Source: CAYZJB01 sp964478735 (GTDB lineage: Bacteria; CLD3; SB21). From it: DNA of 20,547 nucleotides. Positions 1 through 8,633 of this stretch are shown in pieces. The stretch's first letter is position 1, and every line of letters starts with the position of its first letter. The stretch lies in the NCBI GenBank assembly GCA_964478735.1, contig CAYZJB010000062.1:1-20547 (forward strand). Reading direction: 5' to 3'. Under the pieces are notes generated by a model. That model was not told the origin of the DNA. It did no database searches and worked only from the letters and a program-made list of their open reading frames with translations. The position numbers were made by a program, and so were the translations under genes.

Positions 1-948
1 AGCACACTTCCGGCACGAACGAAAAAATATTCATTAGGACTTTTTCAACAGCCTGATAGACGCGAATTTCATGCCTCCGAAGCGTTTCATCTACTTGATT
101 CGACGTTTCATCCAGAAGGAATCGCTTACGATCCGGTTTCGGGCGCTTTTTTTACCGGAAGTATACGCAGAGGAACGATCGCCAAAATTGAAAACGGGAC
201 AGTCGATCTGAACTGGAGTCACGTATCCTACAGCGCCATGGGAATGCGCGTCGACGCCGAGCGTCGGACATTGTGGATCGGAACGACGGCCATGCCGGAA
301 TTCATCGACTACCACGATTCCCTCAAGGGCCGTGCGGCCGTCATTGCCGTCAGCCTCAAGAACGGACGGTCGGAGAAAACATACACCGTCGAAGGCCGCC
401 ATGTGTTTGGCGATCTTTGTGTCGGGTCCAATGGCGATGTGTACGTCTCGGATAGCGAGGAACCGAACATTTACAGGATTGCCGACGGCCGCATGGAACT
501 CTGGCATCGGATCGACACGGCATGGAACCTCCAGGGGGTCGACGTCACACCGGACGGACGTTACCTCTTCATAGCCGATTACGTTTCCGGAATTTACCGG
601 ATCGAAATAGCAACGCGGAAAACTCAACGGATTCTGTGTGAACCCATGACCGCCTTGCGCGGCATCGATGGACTGCGGCTTCAAGGCCATACGCTGATTG
701 CCATTCACAACGGCGTACGCCCGTTCCGTATCACGCGACTGGTTCTCGACGAAACGGGTCTGCGAATCGGCCGGATCGACTTCATCGCCCGTGCGGCCTT
801 GGAACTCAATGAACCGACTCTGGGCACTGTCGTCGGTAACGAATTTTACTTTATTGCCAACAGCCCGTGGACTGCCTACGATAAAAACGGATTCCATCCG
901 GAAAAAGCCGCACCGCCCGCCGTATTCAAAGTACCTCTCAAAAATTAA
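1..948 (+). CDS. SMP-30/gluconolactonase-like beta-propeller protein, 5' partial
   Basis: The reading frame is open from the first base of the window to a TAA at 946-948, giving 315 residues with the start lying outside. The first internal ATG is at 238, but the codons before it read like the family: a FHPEGIAYD stretch followed by FFTGSIRRGTIAKI is a typical first propeller blade of SMP-30/gluconolactonase/LRE-like proteins. Further repeats follow, such as GDVYVSDSEEPNIYRI and a blade with DVTPDGRYLFIADY. Members are often calcium-dependent lactonases or sugar-binding propellers; the substrate cannot be read from sequence. The gene converges on the dehydrogenase at 961, with only 12 bp between the two stops and no visible terminator. 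Fold assignment is fairly sure; enzymatic activity is inference. A signal peptide, if any, is outside the window. Confidence 0.75.
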   Translation, partial: STLPARTKKYSLGLFQQPDRREFHASEAFHLLDSTFHPEGIAYDPVSGAFFTGSIRRGTIAKIENGTVDLNWSHVSYSAMGMRVDAERRTLWIGTTAMPEFIDYHDSLKGRAAVIAVSLKNGRSEKTYTVEGRHVFGDLCVGSNGDVYVSDSEEPNIYRIADGRMELWHRIDTAWNLQGVDVTPDGRYLFIADYVSGIYRIEIATRKTQRILCEPMTALRGIDGLRLQGHTLIAIHNGVRPFRITRLVLDETGLRIGRIDFIARAALELNEPTLGTVVGNEFYFIANSPWTAYDKNGFHPEKAAPPAVFKVPLKN

Positions 949-960
949 TGTAACCCACGA

Positions 961-1641
961 CTACCAATCGATGACCTTTCCGTCGCGGTAGAATTTCCCG
1001 GTTCGGATCGCGGGCGTCGTCGCGGCCCATACGATTCCTTCGGCTCCTTTACGGACGGACCGCGGCGCCATCGTTCCGCCCATATCGGTTCGCACCCATC
1101 CGGGACAGACGGCGACCACATCGATACGATCGCGTTTTAGTTCTCTCGCCAGTAGGATCGTTTGAGCGTTGAGGCCCGCTTTGGATAGCCGGTACCCTGC
1201 GTAATTTCCTGCCAGATCGTCCAGTGTTCCCATACCGCTGCTGACGTTCACAATCCTCCCCGATTTGCTCTGCCGTAAAAGGCCGCGTAGATGGGAGCAG
1301 AGCATGATCGGCGAGAAAAAATTGACCTCAAAAATGAGCCGCATGTCTTTAAGATCGCCGTCGGTCAGGCCTTTGGACCCGATACCGATTCCCGCATTGT
1401 TGACTAGCACATCGAGCCGTCCCAATCGACGTTCGACGATCTCCGCGGCGCGACGGACGTGATCCTCGCGCGTCACGTCGAGTTCGACTGGAATCCAACG
1501 ATCGTCGGTTACAAAATCCGGCGGTGCGGCCGGTCTACGCATACCGGCGACGACCGTGTGTCCCGTTAGATACAATTGATGTGACACCTCGAATCCAATT
1601 CCACGTGATGCGCCCGTAACGAGAAGGATACGTCCGGCCAC
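961..1641 (-). CDS. Short-chain dehydrogenase/reductase (SDR)
   Basis: Classical SDR of 226 residues that oxidises or reduces a hydroxyl/carbonyl substrate with NAD(P)H. The cofactor motif TGASRGIG is at residues 9-16, NNAG at 81-84, an Asn at 107, the catalytic Ser around 134-135 in VNVSSG, and the YxxxK pair at Tyr150/Lys154. A PGWVRTDM segment follows. This is the full catalytic set, but the protein is slightly shorter than the usual 245-250 residues. The start codon is GTG at 1639-1641, six bases after the TAG of the oxidoreductase upstream, so it is probably translationally coupled to it. Substrate unknown. The arrangement regulator, F420-reductase-like enzyme, SDR suggests a small inducible redox or detoxification operon, which is inference. 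Confidence 0.85.
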   Translation of the reverse strand: MAGRILLVTGASRGIGFEVSHQLYLTGHTVVAGMRRPAAPPDFVTDDRWIPVELDVTREDHVRRAAEIVERRLGRLDVLVNNAGIGIGSKGLTDGDLKDMRLIFEVNFFSPIMLCSHLRGLLRQSKSGRIVNVSSGMGTLDDLAGNYAGYRLSKAGLNAQTILLARELKRDRIDVVAVCPGWVRTDMGGTMAPRSVRKGAEGIVWAATTPAIRTGKFYRDGKVIDW

Positions 1642-1647
1642 TGCCCG

Positions 1648-2292
1648 CTATTTCTTCAGCAGCTTGAACGCGTGCGACCACGAATTATGCAGGAATCCGG
1701 GGATGCACCACAACATGCACAGCGGCTCGATGGCCCGCGCGGCTTCGGCCTTGCCCATGTCTTCCCATTCCCAGCCGAATTGTTTTAAAATCTCCGTCAC
1801 CTGTTTTTTCGCATTCTCATCATTGCCGCAGATGAACATCGTCGGCGGGCCGTCTTTAAACTGTGGATTGACCATAAACGCATTGCCGACACAACTGAAC
1901 GCTTTGACGAAATGAGCGCCCGGAATCAACGACTGAAGGTCTTCCATCAGGGATTCATTGGGACCGGTAAAAAATCGGATGACTCCGTTGACCGGGGGCT
2001 CCTCGGCGATCGGATTGGTAACGTCGATGATCGTTTTGCCATTGAGGTTCTTAGCTCCGGCGGTCGTCAGCGCATCTTCAGCGGCAGTTCCCTTGACGGC
2101 GAGAACGATGATTTCACCGAACCGGGCCGCGTCTTCGAAGCTGCCGGTTTTCCCTTTTGCGCCCGCTTTTTCCTTCCAGTCGTTAAGTTTCGACGCTTCA
2201 CGGGAACCGACCGTGACGTCGTGTCCGTGTTTGATGAATCCGTCCGCCAGGACTCGCGCCACCTGGCCGGAACCGATAATACCGATCTTCAT
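1648..2292 (-). CDS. NADPH-dependent F420 reductase-like oxidoreductase
   Basis: 214-residue protein with an N-terminal Rossmann fold: MKIGIIGSGQVA at residues 1-12 carries the GxGxxA dinucleotide signature, and a following SREAS stretch is the usual NADP-selecting loop of the NADP oxidoreductase, coenzyme F420-dependent family. Bacteria without F420 carry many such proteins, so true F420 use is unproven. I chose the ATG at 2290-2292 over an in-frame ATG at 2337 because a perfect AGGAGG lies 6 bases upstream and the family begins at MKIGIIG. The first gene of the pair with the SDR, it follows the MarR gene stop by 51 bp. The C-terminus contains a PLCMLWCIPGF segment typical of the family's dimer region. 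Confidence 0.8.
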   Translation of the reverse strand: MKIGIIGSGQVARVLADGFIKHGHDVTVGSREASKLNDWKEKAGAKGKTGSFEDAARFGEIIVLAVKGTAAEDALTTAGAKNLNGKTIIDVTNPIAEEPPVNGVIRFFTGPNESLMEDLQSLIPGAHFVKAFSCVGNAFMVNPQFKDGPPTMFICGNDENAKKQVTEILKQFGWEWEDMGKAEAARAIEPLCMLWCIPGFLHNSWSHAFKLLKK

Positions 2293-2313
2293 AACGGCCT
2301 CCTTTGTGTTTGA

Positions 2314-2325
2314 TTGTGCATACAA
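2314..2325. promoter_or_regulatory. Candidate operator dyad between MarR gene and oxidoreductase
   Basis: TTGT-GCAT-ACAA is a perfect 4+4 inverted repeat with a 4-base centre, in the 51-bp spacer upstream of the oxidoreductase ribosome-binding site. A wider TTTGAT/ATCAAA pair flanks it (2308-2337 region). MarR proteins bind short AT-rich palindromes near their own genes, so it is a reasonable candidate, but a dyad this short occurs often by chance. Confidence 0.25.
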
Positions 2326-2343
2326 ATATCTGATCAAAATTTT

Positions 2344-2692
2344 TTAAGTTGCTTTCTCCAGAACGACGGCCGCTTCGTACATCGCGGAGGTCACGTCGGC
2401 GGATTTCCGTTTACCCAGCACGTGAGTATAGGCGTCGTACAGCTGGAGCCAGGACGATTGCAGTACGGATTCGAGTTTTCTCCCGGCGGCGGTGGGGATC
2501 ACCCGGGTCGCCTTCCCGGCCGTTTCCCGTATCACCAGTTTTTTGGATTCCAACTTTTCGATCAGTCGCGTGACTGTCGATGGCGTCAGCATCATGATTT
2601 TACTGATCCGCGTCGGTTGAATACCCGGCGTTCGAATGACCGTCATCAACACGAACGCATGCGAAGGAGCCAGTCCGGTTTTTTTGAACGCA
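2344..2692 (-). CDS. MarR-family transcriptional regulator, 5' end lost in assembly gap
   Basis: 116 residues are visible, ending at a TAA at 2344-2346. They contain a winged helix-turn-helix of MarR type: a LAPSHAFVLMTVIRTPG helix, then QPTRISKIMMLTPSTVTRLIEKLE (recognition region), then the wing with LVIRETAGKATRVI and TAAGRKL. A C-terminal dimerisation helix follows. MarR proteins are usually about 140-150 residues, so roughly 30 N-terminal residues and the start lie in the N run. It is on the same strand as, and 51 bp upstream of, an oxidoreductase/SDR pair that it may control, a common arrangement for MarR regulators. The continuous frame into HemL across the N run is an artefact, not a real fusion. 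Confidence 0.8.
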
Positions 2693-2792
2693 NNNNNNNN
2701 NNNNNNNNNNNNNNNNNNNNNNNNNNNNNNNNNNNNNNNNNNNNNNNNNNNNNNNNNNNNNNNNNNNNNNNNNNNNNNNNNNNNNNNNNNNN
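2693..2792. other. Assembly gap (100 N)
   Basis: Exactly 100 N, the customary placeholder for a scaffold gap of unknown size. The real gap should hold about 55 C-terminal codons of hemL, the hemL stop, any intergenic DNA, and about 30 N-terminal codons of the MarR gene. That makes it at least about 250 bp if both genes are intact, longer than the placeholder. Confidence 0.97.
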
Positions 2793-3909
2793 GTTTCGCC
2801 GTGTCGTAATCCACAACGGGTGTCGACGTAAAAAAAATGGTAAACATCGAACCGACACGGTTGAGCGTAATGGGTAAGCGCCCCTCGTTGACGATCCTCC
2901 GTACGCCGTCTTCCAGCCTTTTCGATTTTGTTTCCAACGCTTCGTACACATTCGGGCTCAGGTTCTCGAGCATCGCCAGCCCGGCCGCCATTGCGAGCGG
3001 GTTACCCGATAACGTTCCGGCCTGATACATCGGTCCCGCCGGCGCGACCATCGACATGATGTCGCGACGCCCGCCGTAGGCGCCGACCGGCAAGCCGCCG
3101 CCAATGATCTTACCGAGCGTCGTCAGATCCGGCGTGATTCCGTACAGATCTTGCGCGCCGCCTCGCGCGACGCGGAATCCCGTCATGACTTCGTCCATGA
3201 TAAACACCACCCCGTCGCGATCGCACAACCGGCGCAGATCATCTAAAAAACCCGGCTTCGGCGGTATGCATCCCATGTTGCCGACGACCGGCTCGACGAT
3301 CAACGCGGAAACCGCACCGCGATGTTCGTTCAACAACGACTCGACGGAACCCGCATCGTTGAATCTCGCCGTGAGCGTGTCGCGGCCGATGGTCTCCGTC
3401 ACGCCGGGACTGTCCGGGACGCCCAGCGTCATGGCGCCGGAACCGGCTTTGATCAAAAACGAATCGGCATGGCCGTGGTAACATCCGGCGAATTTGATGA
3501 TCTTCGTTTTACCCGTAAACGCCCTCGCCAGCCGGATCGCGCTCATCGTCGCTTCGGTTCCTGAGTTGACCATCCGCACCATTTCCATCGACGGCATGAA
3601 CGATGAGATACGTTCCGCCATCTCCACTTCACGCCGCGTCGCCGCACCGAAACTGGTTCCATCCACGGCGGCTTTTTGAATGGCCTCGACGATAGCCGGA
3701 TGCGCATGTCCCAGGATCATCGGACCCCATGAACCGACGTAGTCGATAAACTCGTTGCCGTCTTCGTCCCACAGCCTGGATCCGGCCGCTTTTTTGATGA
3801 AGATCGGATTTCGGCCGACGGACTTGAATGCCCGCACGGGCGAATTGACGCCGCCGGGAATCGTTTTCACGGCTCGTTCAAAAAGAGAATCGGACGTCGT
3901 CGTTTTCAT
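2793..3909 (-). CDS. hemL: Glutamate-1-semialdehyde 2,1-aminomutase, 3' truncated by gap
   Basis: PLP-dependent enzyme converting glutamate-1-semialdehyde to 5-aminolevulinate, the second step of the C5 route. 372 residues are visible of about 430. The start is typical (SLFERAVKTIPGGVNSPVRAF), followed by NSGTEATMSAIRLARAFTGK near residues 115-134, YHGHAD at 144-149, the DEVMTGFR motif at 239-246, and the PLP-binding lysine at residue 267 in TLGKIIGGGLPVGA. The last visible residues are VVDYDTAK; the C-terminal domain falls in the N run. The ATG lies two bases after the hemB stop, and GGAGG inside the hemB end serves as ribosome-binding site. It is the last hem gene of the operon. Function is very secure. 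Confidence 0.95.
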
Positions 3910-3911
3910 CG

Positions 3912-4880
3912 TCAGAGCCTCCGTGCCGCATCTTTGGCAAAGTACGTGAGAATCATGTCCGCACCCGCCCGTTTCATGCTCAACAGGGTTTCCAACATCA
4001 CCCGCGTCTCGTCGATCCAGCCGTTGCGTCCGGCCGCTTTGATCATGGCGTATTCTCCGCTGACGTTGTACGCCGCGGTCGGCATCTGAAACCGTTCTTT
4101 GACGCGCCGGATGACGTCGAGGTACGACAGCGCCGGTTTGACCATGACGATGTCCGCTCCTTCGGCAATATCGGCTTCGACTTCACGCAATGCCTCGTCG
4201 GAGTTGCCCGGATCCATTTGATGCGAACGCCGGTCGCCGAATTGCGGCGCACTTTCCGCCGCGTCGCGAAACGGCCCGTAAAATCCCGACGCATACTTGG
4301 CCGCGTACGACATGATCGGCAGATGGACGAATCCACGCTCGTCCAATCCTCGCCGGATCGCACGGACACGTCCGTCGAACATGTCGGACGGTGCAATCAC
4401 GTCGGCACCCGCGTCGGCATGGGTCAACGCTTCTTTTACCAGCAATTCGACGGACGGATCGTTGAGTATCTCTTCACCCTTCAAAATTCCGCAGTGTCCG
4501 TGTGACGTGTATTCACACAGACACACGTCGGTGATCACGATCAATGGCGGAAGGTCCTTTTTGATTGCCCGCACCGCTTCCTGTACGATACCGTGAGGAT
4601 CGTACGCACCGGAACCGACGTCGTCTTTGGATTCGGGAATACCGAACAGAATGACGGCCGGAATACCGAGTTCCGCAACCTCGGCGCACTCCTTCACGGT
4701 TTCGTCGACCGACAATTGGAAAACGCCCGGCATCGAACGGACTTCTTTACGAATTTTTTTTCCGGGAACGACGAACAGGGGATAAATCAGATCCTCTTTG
4801 CGAAGGTGCGTTTCTCGAATCATGGACCGGATCGATTCGTTCATTCGCAGTCGCCGGAATCGTTTGAAAGGTTCGGTCAT
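3912..4880 (-). CDS. hemB: Delta-aminolevulinic acid dehydratase (porphobilinogen synthase)
   Basis: Condenses two 5-aminolevulinate molecules to porphobilinogen in the cytoplasm. 322 residues, the usual length. The zinc site is the cysteine type: DVCLCEYTSHGHC gives Cys120, Cys122 and Cys130, so a zinc-dependent rather than purely magnesium-dependent enzyme is expected. The two Schiff-base lysines are Lys195 in SYAAKYASGFYGPF and Lys248 in VMVKPA. The N-terminal arm RFRRLRMNESIRSMIRET is typical. The start ATG overlaps the hemY stop as ATGA, with AAGGA upstream. Its position after hemY, far from hemA and hemC, means operon order does not follow pathway order. Confidence 0.97.
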   Translation of the reverse strand: MTEPFKRFRRLRMNESIRSMIRETHLRKEDLIYPLFVVPGKKIRKEVRSMPGVFQLSVDETVKECAEVAELGIPAVILFGIPESKDDVGSGAYDPHGIVQEAVRAIKKDLPPLIVITDVCLCEYTSHGHCGILKGEEILNDPSVELLVKEALTHADAGADVIAPSDMFDGRVRAIRRGLDERGFVHLPIMSYAAKYASGFYGPFRDAAESAPQFGDRRSHQMDPGNSDEALREVEADIAEGADIVMVKPALSYLDVIRRVKERFQMPTAAYNVSGEYAMIKAAGRNGWIDETRVMLETLLSMKRAGADMILTYFAKDAARRL

Positions 4881-6274
4881 CGGAGGGTTCCTTGAATTTC
4901 AAAACGTTGATGCCGTCGTTCGAGAATCCGGTCGGCCACAGCGCGCGATTGGATCACACAATCGCCGACGGAAATGCCGCCCCGATAATTACCGCTGAGC
5001 ATCATTCCCGGGTATCGACTTTCGAATCGTTCGATTGCCGACATGACGTCCAGGTGACCGAGGGCATATTGCGGAATGGCGCGATCCCATCGCGATACAC
5101 GAACGAACACGGGATCGCCGGACATTCCCATAATCGCCCGGAGTTCGGCATGCACAAGATTGATTAATGGTTCATCGCTCCGCATGGCCAGTTCGGGTTG
5201 CCGCGAGCCACCGACAAATGTGGTCAGCGCGACATGGTCTTCGGGTGCGCGGTTGGGAAATAACACGGACGACCAGATGGTGCCCAGAATCGAACGTTTT
5301 TCTTTTTCCGGCACCAGAAACCCGAACCCGTCCAGCTCACGCCCCATTTGGTCCCGACGATACCCCAGATAAATTTCAGCCACCGGAGGATAGTCGATCG
5401 CATCCAGACGGGAAGCCAGATTGTCGTCCAACGGCCGGACCCAGCGACTCGCGACGTACGAGGGCACGGCGAAAATCAGCTGACCACAGGTGAGCGTGAA
5501 CGGCTTATTTTCGCGATGGCCGGTCACGTGAAATTCACCACCGACCGGTGCGATCGATTCGACATCGGAGCGCGTCATCACCCGATCGCCCAGCGCACGC
5601 GCGAGCGCCCGCGGAAGCGTTTCCATACCGTCGGTAAATGAGATCAATCGCGCACGGTCTTTCGCTATGTCTCCGCGGCGGCGGCGTTCCCGCGCACCGC
5701 GAATCTGACCCTTGATCAAACTGCCGTACTTTTCTTCGAGCGCATATAGTTTTGGAAATGCCGCCCGCACACTCAGCCGTGACGGATCGCCGGCAAACAC
5801 GCCCGCAACGAACGGATTGATCGCGTAGTCCAGCAACTCGCGCCCCAGACGCCGTTCGACAAATTCCGCGATCGACTCCTCGCGCGTCGCGCGCCCGACA
5901 AACGGTTCTTTCAAAATGCGCAGTTTGGCCCGTCCGCTCCAGAGCCGGGTTCGAAGCAGCTTCGCCGGCGACATCGGCAGTGCATGTAAAACGCCGTTGC
6001 GCAAAATGTACCGATTGTTCGCCGCTTCATTCGCGTACAATTTTTGGTCCGAAATTCCCGTATCCTCACATAAGGTTTGGATCAACGGTGTCGTCTCCAG
6101 AGCGCTGTTGGGGCCGGTTTCGATCAACCATCCATCGTGCCGGACGGTTTTCATCGTCCCGCCGACCTCTGCGTTTTTTTCGAGTACGGTCACGTCGACG
6201 CCGGCTTTGGCCAGCCACCATGCCGTTGCGAGCCCTGAAATCCCTCCGCCGATGACGATGACCGATTCGTTCAT
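4877..6274 (-). CDS. hemY: Protoporphyrinogen oxidase, HemY/HemG FAD type
   Basis: FAD-dependent, oxygen-using oxidase that converts protoporphyrinogen IX to protoporphyrin IX. 465 residues. The FAD-binding motif IVIGGGISGLATAWWLAKAG is at residues 6-25, followed by VLEKNAEVGG and the substrate-entry segment ETGPNSALE. The C-terminal part carries LSGNYRGGISVGDCVIQSR, the family's second FAD-contact motif. I used the ATG at 6272-6274 rather than one 42 bases upstream because the Rossmann strand starts there, GGAGG precedes it, and it overlaps the hemH stop as ATGA. Related proteins in Gram-positive bacteria oxidise coproporphyrinogen instead (CgoX), but the HemN just upstream and the absence of HemQ in the operon favour the classical protoporphyrin route. 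Confidence 0.93.
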   Translation of the reverse strand: MNESVIVIGGGISGLATAWWLAKAGVDVTVLEKNAEVGGTMKTVRHDGWLIETGPNSALETTPLIQTLCEDTGISDQKLYANEAANNRYILRNGVLHALPMSPAKLLRTRLWSGRAKLRILKEPFVGRATREESIAEFVERRLGRELLDYAINPFVAGVFAGDPSRLSVRAAFPKLYALEEKYGSLIKGQIRGARERRRRGDIAKDRARLISFTDGMETLPRALARALGDRVMTRSDVESIAPVGGEFHVTGHRENKPFTLTCGQLIFAVPSYVASRWVRPLDDNLASRLDAIDYPPVAEIYLGYRRDQMGRELDGFGFLVPEKEKRSILGTIWSSVLFPNRAPEDHVALTTFVGGSRQPELAMRSDEPLINLVHAELRAIMGMSGDPVFVRVSRWDRAIPQYALGHLDVMSAIERFESRYPGMMLSGNYRGGISVGDCVIQSRAVADRILERRHQRFEIQGTLR

Positions 6275-7248
6275 GACAACCGCTCCCCTCCGGCATGAAC
6301 GAGTTCCGTAAGACACGAAATGAATTTCGGGTGATCGATGAGCGCGGGCATCATTTCGAATCGTTTTATACCCAGCGCATGGGCCTGTCGGCGTGCCTCG
6401 ATATTGATCTCGGACAACGTTTCGATGTGTTCACTGACGAACGCAATGGGTACGACGAGCAGGTGTCGGGCGCCTGCATTCGCGAGATCGTCGATCGTTT
6501 TTGTCAATGACGGCTCGAGCCACTTTTGCGGACCCACTTTGCTTTGAAAACATAAATGATGGGGCAGCCCCCATCCGCCGCGCTCGACGACGAGCCCGAA
6601 CGTCCGGCGAATCTGGTGGGAATACGGATCGCCTTCACGAACGAGTTTCATCGGTGTCCCGTGTGCGCTGAACAGGAGGTGTACATGGTGACGCTCGGCA
6701 GGATCGAATCGTTCCAGTGTCGCGTTGATGTTGTCCACGAGGGCGTCGATGTACATCGGATGATCGTGATACTCGCGGACGAGTTGCGTCGGTACGGTGA
6801 GTCTCAACCGTTTCACGGTACGGTTCCACTCGTTGACACTCGATCCGGTCGTCGCCCGGCAATAGTGCGGGTACAGCGGAAGCAAGACGACGCGCTCATA
6901 CCGGCCGACGACGATTTTTTGAACGGCGGCATCGGTCATCGGGTGCCAGTACCGCATCGCGACGAAAACGTCGCCGGTAAAACCGTTGGATCCAAGCGAC
7001 GCCTGTAACGCACGGACCTGCGTTTGCGTTTGTTCCAGAATGGGAGAACGCCCGCCGATCTCTTTGTACAATTCTTGAATTTTTGGAGCACGACGGCGGC
7101 TGATCAAACGGGCGAGGCCCTTCCGAAATAAAAAAGCACCCGGAAGGTCGATGATATCGGGATCGATGAAAAGGTTGTACAAAAAAGGTTCGACCGCGTC
7201 GAGTGCATCGGGACCGCCAAGCTGCAGAAGCACGACGGCCGTTCTCAT
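6271..7248 (-). CDS. hemH: Ferrochelatase
   Basis: Inserts ferrous iron into protoporphyrin IX to give protoheme. 325 residues. The protein begins MRTAVVLLQLGGPDALDAVEPFLYNLF, typical of the family. The metal-binding catalytic His196 is in LLFSAHGTP and Glu273 in VVPIAFVSEHIETL; LPLYPHYCRATTGS and WGLPHHLCFQSKVGPQKWLEP are further conserved blocks. No C-terminal cysteine cluster for an iron-sulphur centre is seen. A longer frame runs 80 residues upstream, but that part only shadows hemN. The ATG at 7246-7248 has GAGGA five bases before it and overlaps the hemN stop as ATGA. Likely peripheral at the inner membrane, by family knowledge. Confidence 0.96.
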   Translation of the reverse strand: MRTAVVLLQLGGPDALDAVEPFLYNLFIDPDIIDLPGAFLFRKGLARLISRRRAPKIQELYKEIGGRSPILEQTQTQVRALQASLGSNGFTGDVFVAMRYWHPMTDAAVQKIVVGRYERVVLLPLYPHYCRATTGSSVNEWNRTVKRLRLTVPTQLVREYHDHPMYIDALVDNINATLERFDPAERHHVHLLFSAHGTPMKLVREGDPYSHQIRRTFGLVVERGGWGLPHHLCFQSKVGPQKWLEPSLTKTIDDLANAGARHLLVVPIAFVSEHIETLSEINIEARRQAHALGIKRFEMMPALIDHPKFISCLTELVHAGGERLS

Positions 7249-8633
7249 ACCGTCCTCGAAAAAATCGGCTTTTCTTTCATCAGGAGATCGATGTACGCAT
7301 CGAAAATCATCGCGATGTTTCGCACGATGAGGCGGCCGAGTTCCACCACGCGGAAACCGCCCGCGTACAGCTCGATCAGTCCGTCCTCCGCAAACGGCCG
7401 GAGCGCGTCGAGTGCGTCCGGAAAGTAATCGTGGAAGCGGATCCCAAACGACTTTTCGACGGACGCGTAATCCAGTTCCATGTCGCACATGATTCGCATG
7501 ATCACGTGTTTCCGTACATGATCGTCGGGGGTCATGCGGTAGCCGACGTGGGTCGCCGGTCGGCCATTCCCAATCGCCTTGTAGTACTCGGGCAAGACTT
7601 TATGGTTTTGATGGTATGACTTTTCAAACTGTCCGATGGACGACATGCCGAAGCCGTACAGATCGCATCCGGCCTTGGTCGAGTAACCCTGGAAATTCCG
7701 ATACAGAGTTTTGTTCCGCTGTGCGACGGCAAGCTCGTCCGTCACTTTGGAAAAATGGTCCATGCCGATGTTCCAGTAACCGGCGTCGAGCAGTTTCTCG
7801 ATCGTCATTTTGAAGATCGCCAGTTTCTGTTCCGGCGAGGGGAGATGCTCGACCGGGATGACCTTCTGATGTTTTTTCAGCCAGGGCACATGAGCATAAT
7901 TAAAAACGGCAAGCCGGTCGGGATCGATGGCGATGACGGCATCGACGGTTTTGGCGAACGATTCGACGGTCTGGTACGGCAATCCGTAAATCAGGTCGAT
8001 GTTGACGCTTTGAAATCCCTGCTCGCGGCCCCATCGGACGGCGTCGCGGGTGACGGATTCCGGTTGAATGCGGTTGACCGCCTTCTGGACCCGCGGGTCC
8101 ATGTCCTGCACGCCGATGCTCATGCGATTGAACCCGACTTCGCGGAAGGCTTTCATGTGATCTTCGGTCAATTCCCGCGGATCGATCTCGACGCCGCATT
8201 CCGCGCCTTCGGCGATCGTAAAGGCCTCGCGGATCGCCGCCCCGACGTTACGGATCTCGTCCGGTTCGAGGTACGACGGCGTTCCGCCGCCCCAGTGCAG
8301 TTGCGTCACGCGTCGCGACGGATGGATCATCGGCGCGATCAGCGCCATTTCTTTTTTGAGATACTCGTTGTACTCGGCAATCTGTTCACGATGATGAGTG
8401 ATCAGCATCGTGCATCCGCAAAAGTAGCACAGCGTGTCGCAAAACGGAAAGTGAAAATACAGCGACAGATCCGCGCCCGCGGAGTCACGGTTGGTGTCGA
8501 CGATTTCACGAACATAATCGTCGGGGCCGAAATCCGTTGAAAACAGCGGTGCGGTCGGATAACTCGTATAGCGAGGTCCTGGCCGGTCATACCGCCGCAG
8601 TAGGTCCGTGTCGATGCGATGGAACTGGTTCAT
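7245..8633 (-). CDS. hemN: Oxygen-independent coproporphyrinogen III oxidase (radical SAM)
   Basis: Radical SAM enzyme that decarboxylates two propionates of coproporphyrinogen III to form protoporphyrinogen IX without oxygen. 462 residues, full length. The cluster motif CDTLCYFCGC at residues 65-74 has the CxxxCxxC arrangement plus the extra Cys that marks genuine HemN rather than HemW. The N-terminus carries YDRPGPRYTSYPTAP, the HemN trip-wire region, followed by LHWGGGTPSYL, RMSIGVQDMDPRVQKAVNR, DLIYGLPYQT and YGFGMSSIG. The C-terminal HemN domain is present. The ATG overlaps the hemE stop as ATGA, with GGAGG just upstream. Its presence shows that heme can be made at this step under anoxic conditions. 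Confidence 0.97.
   Translation of the reverse strand: MNQFHRIDTDLLRRYDRPGPRYTSYPTAPLFSTDFGPDDYVREIVDTNRDSAGADLSLYFHFPFCDTLCYFCGCTMLITHHREQIAEYNEYLKKEMALIAPMIHPSRRVTQLHWGGGTPSYLEPDEIRNVGAAIREAFTIAEGAECGVEIDPRELTEDHMKAFREVGFNRMSIGVQDMDPRVQKAVNRIQPESVTRDAVRWGREQGFQSVNIDLIYGLPYQTVESFAKTVDAVIAIDPDRLAVFNYAHVPWLKKHQKVIPVEHLPSPEQKLAIFKMTIEKLLDAGYWNIGMDHFSKVTDELAVAQRNKTLYRNFQGYSTKAGCDLYGFGMSSIGQFEKSYHQNHKVLPEYYKAIGNGRPATHVGYRMTPDDHVRKHVIMRIMCDMELDYASVEKSFGIRFHDYFPDALDALRPFAEDGLIELYAGGFRVVELGRLIVRNIAMIFDAYIDLLMKEKPIFSRTV

Noticed and set aside
91..897. 268-codon minus-strand frame opposite the SMP-30-like gene
   Set aside because: No recognisable domain, and it lies entirely antisense to a gene with clear propeller repeats; a codon-bias shadow.
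6271..7488. 405-residue version of ferrochelatase with an 80-residue N-terminal extension
   Set aside because: The extension is Arg-rich shadow sequence inside hemN; the ATG at 7248 has a ribosome-binding site and the family start.
7755..8540. 261-codon plus-strand frame opposite hemN
   Set aside because: Shadow of a highly conserved radical SAM gene, with Asp/Arg-rich low-information sequence.
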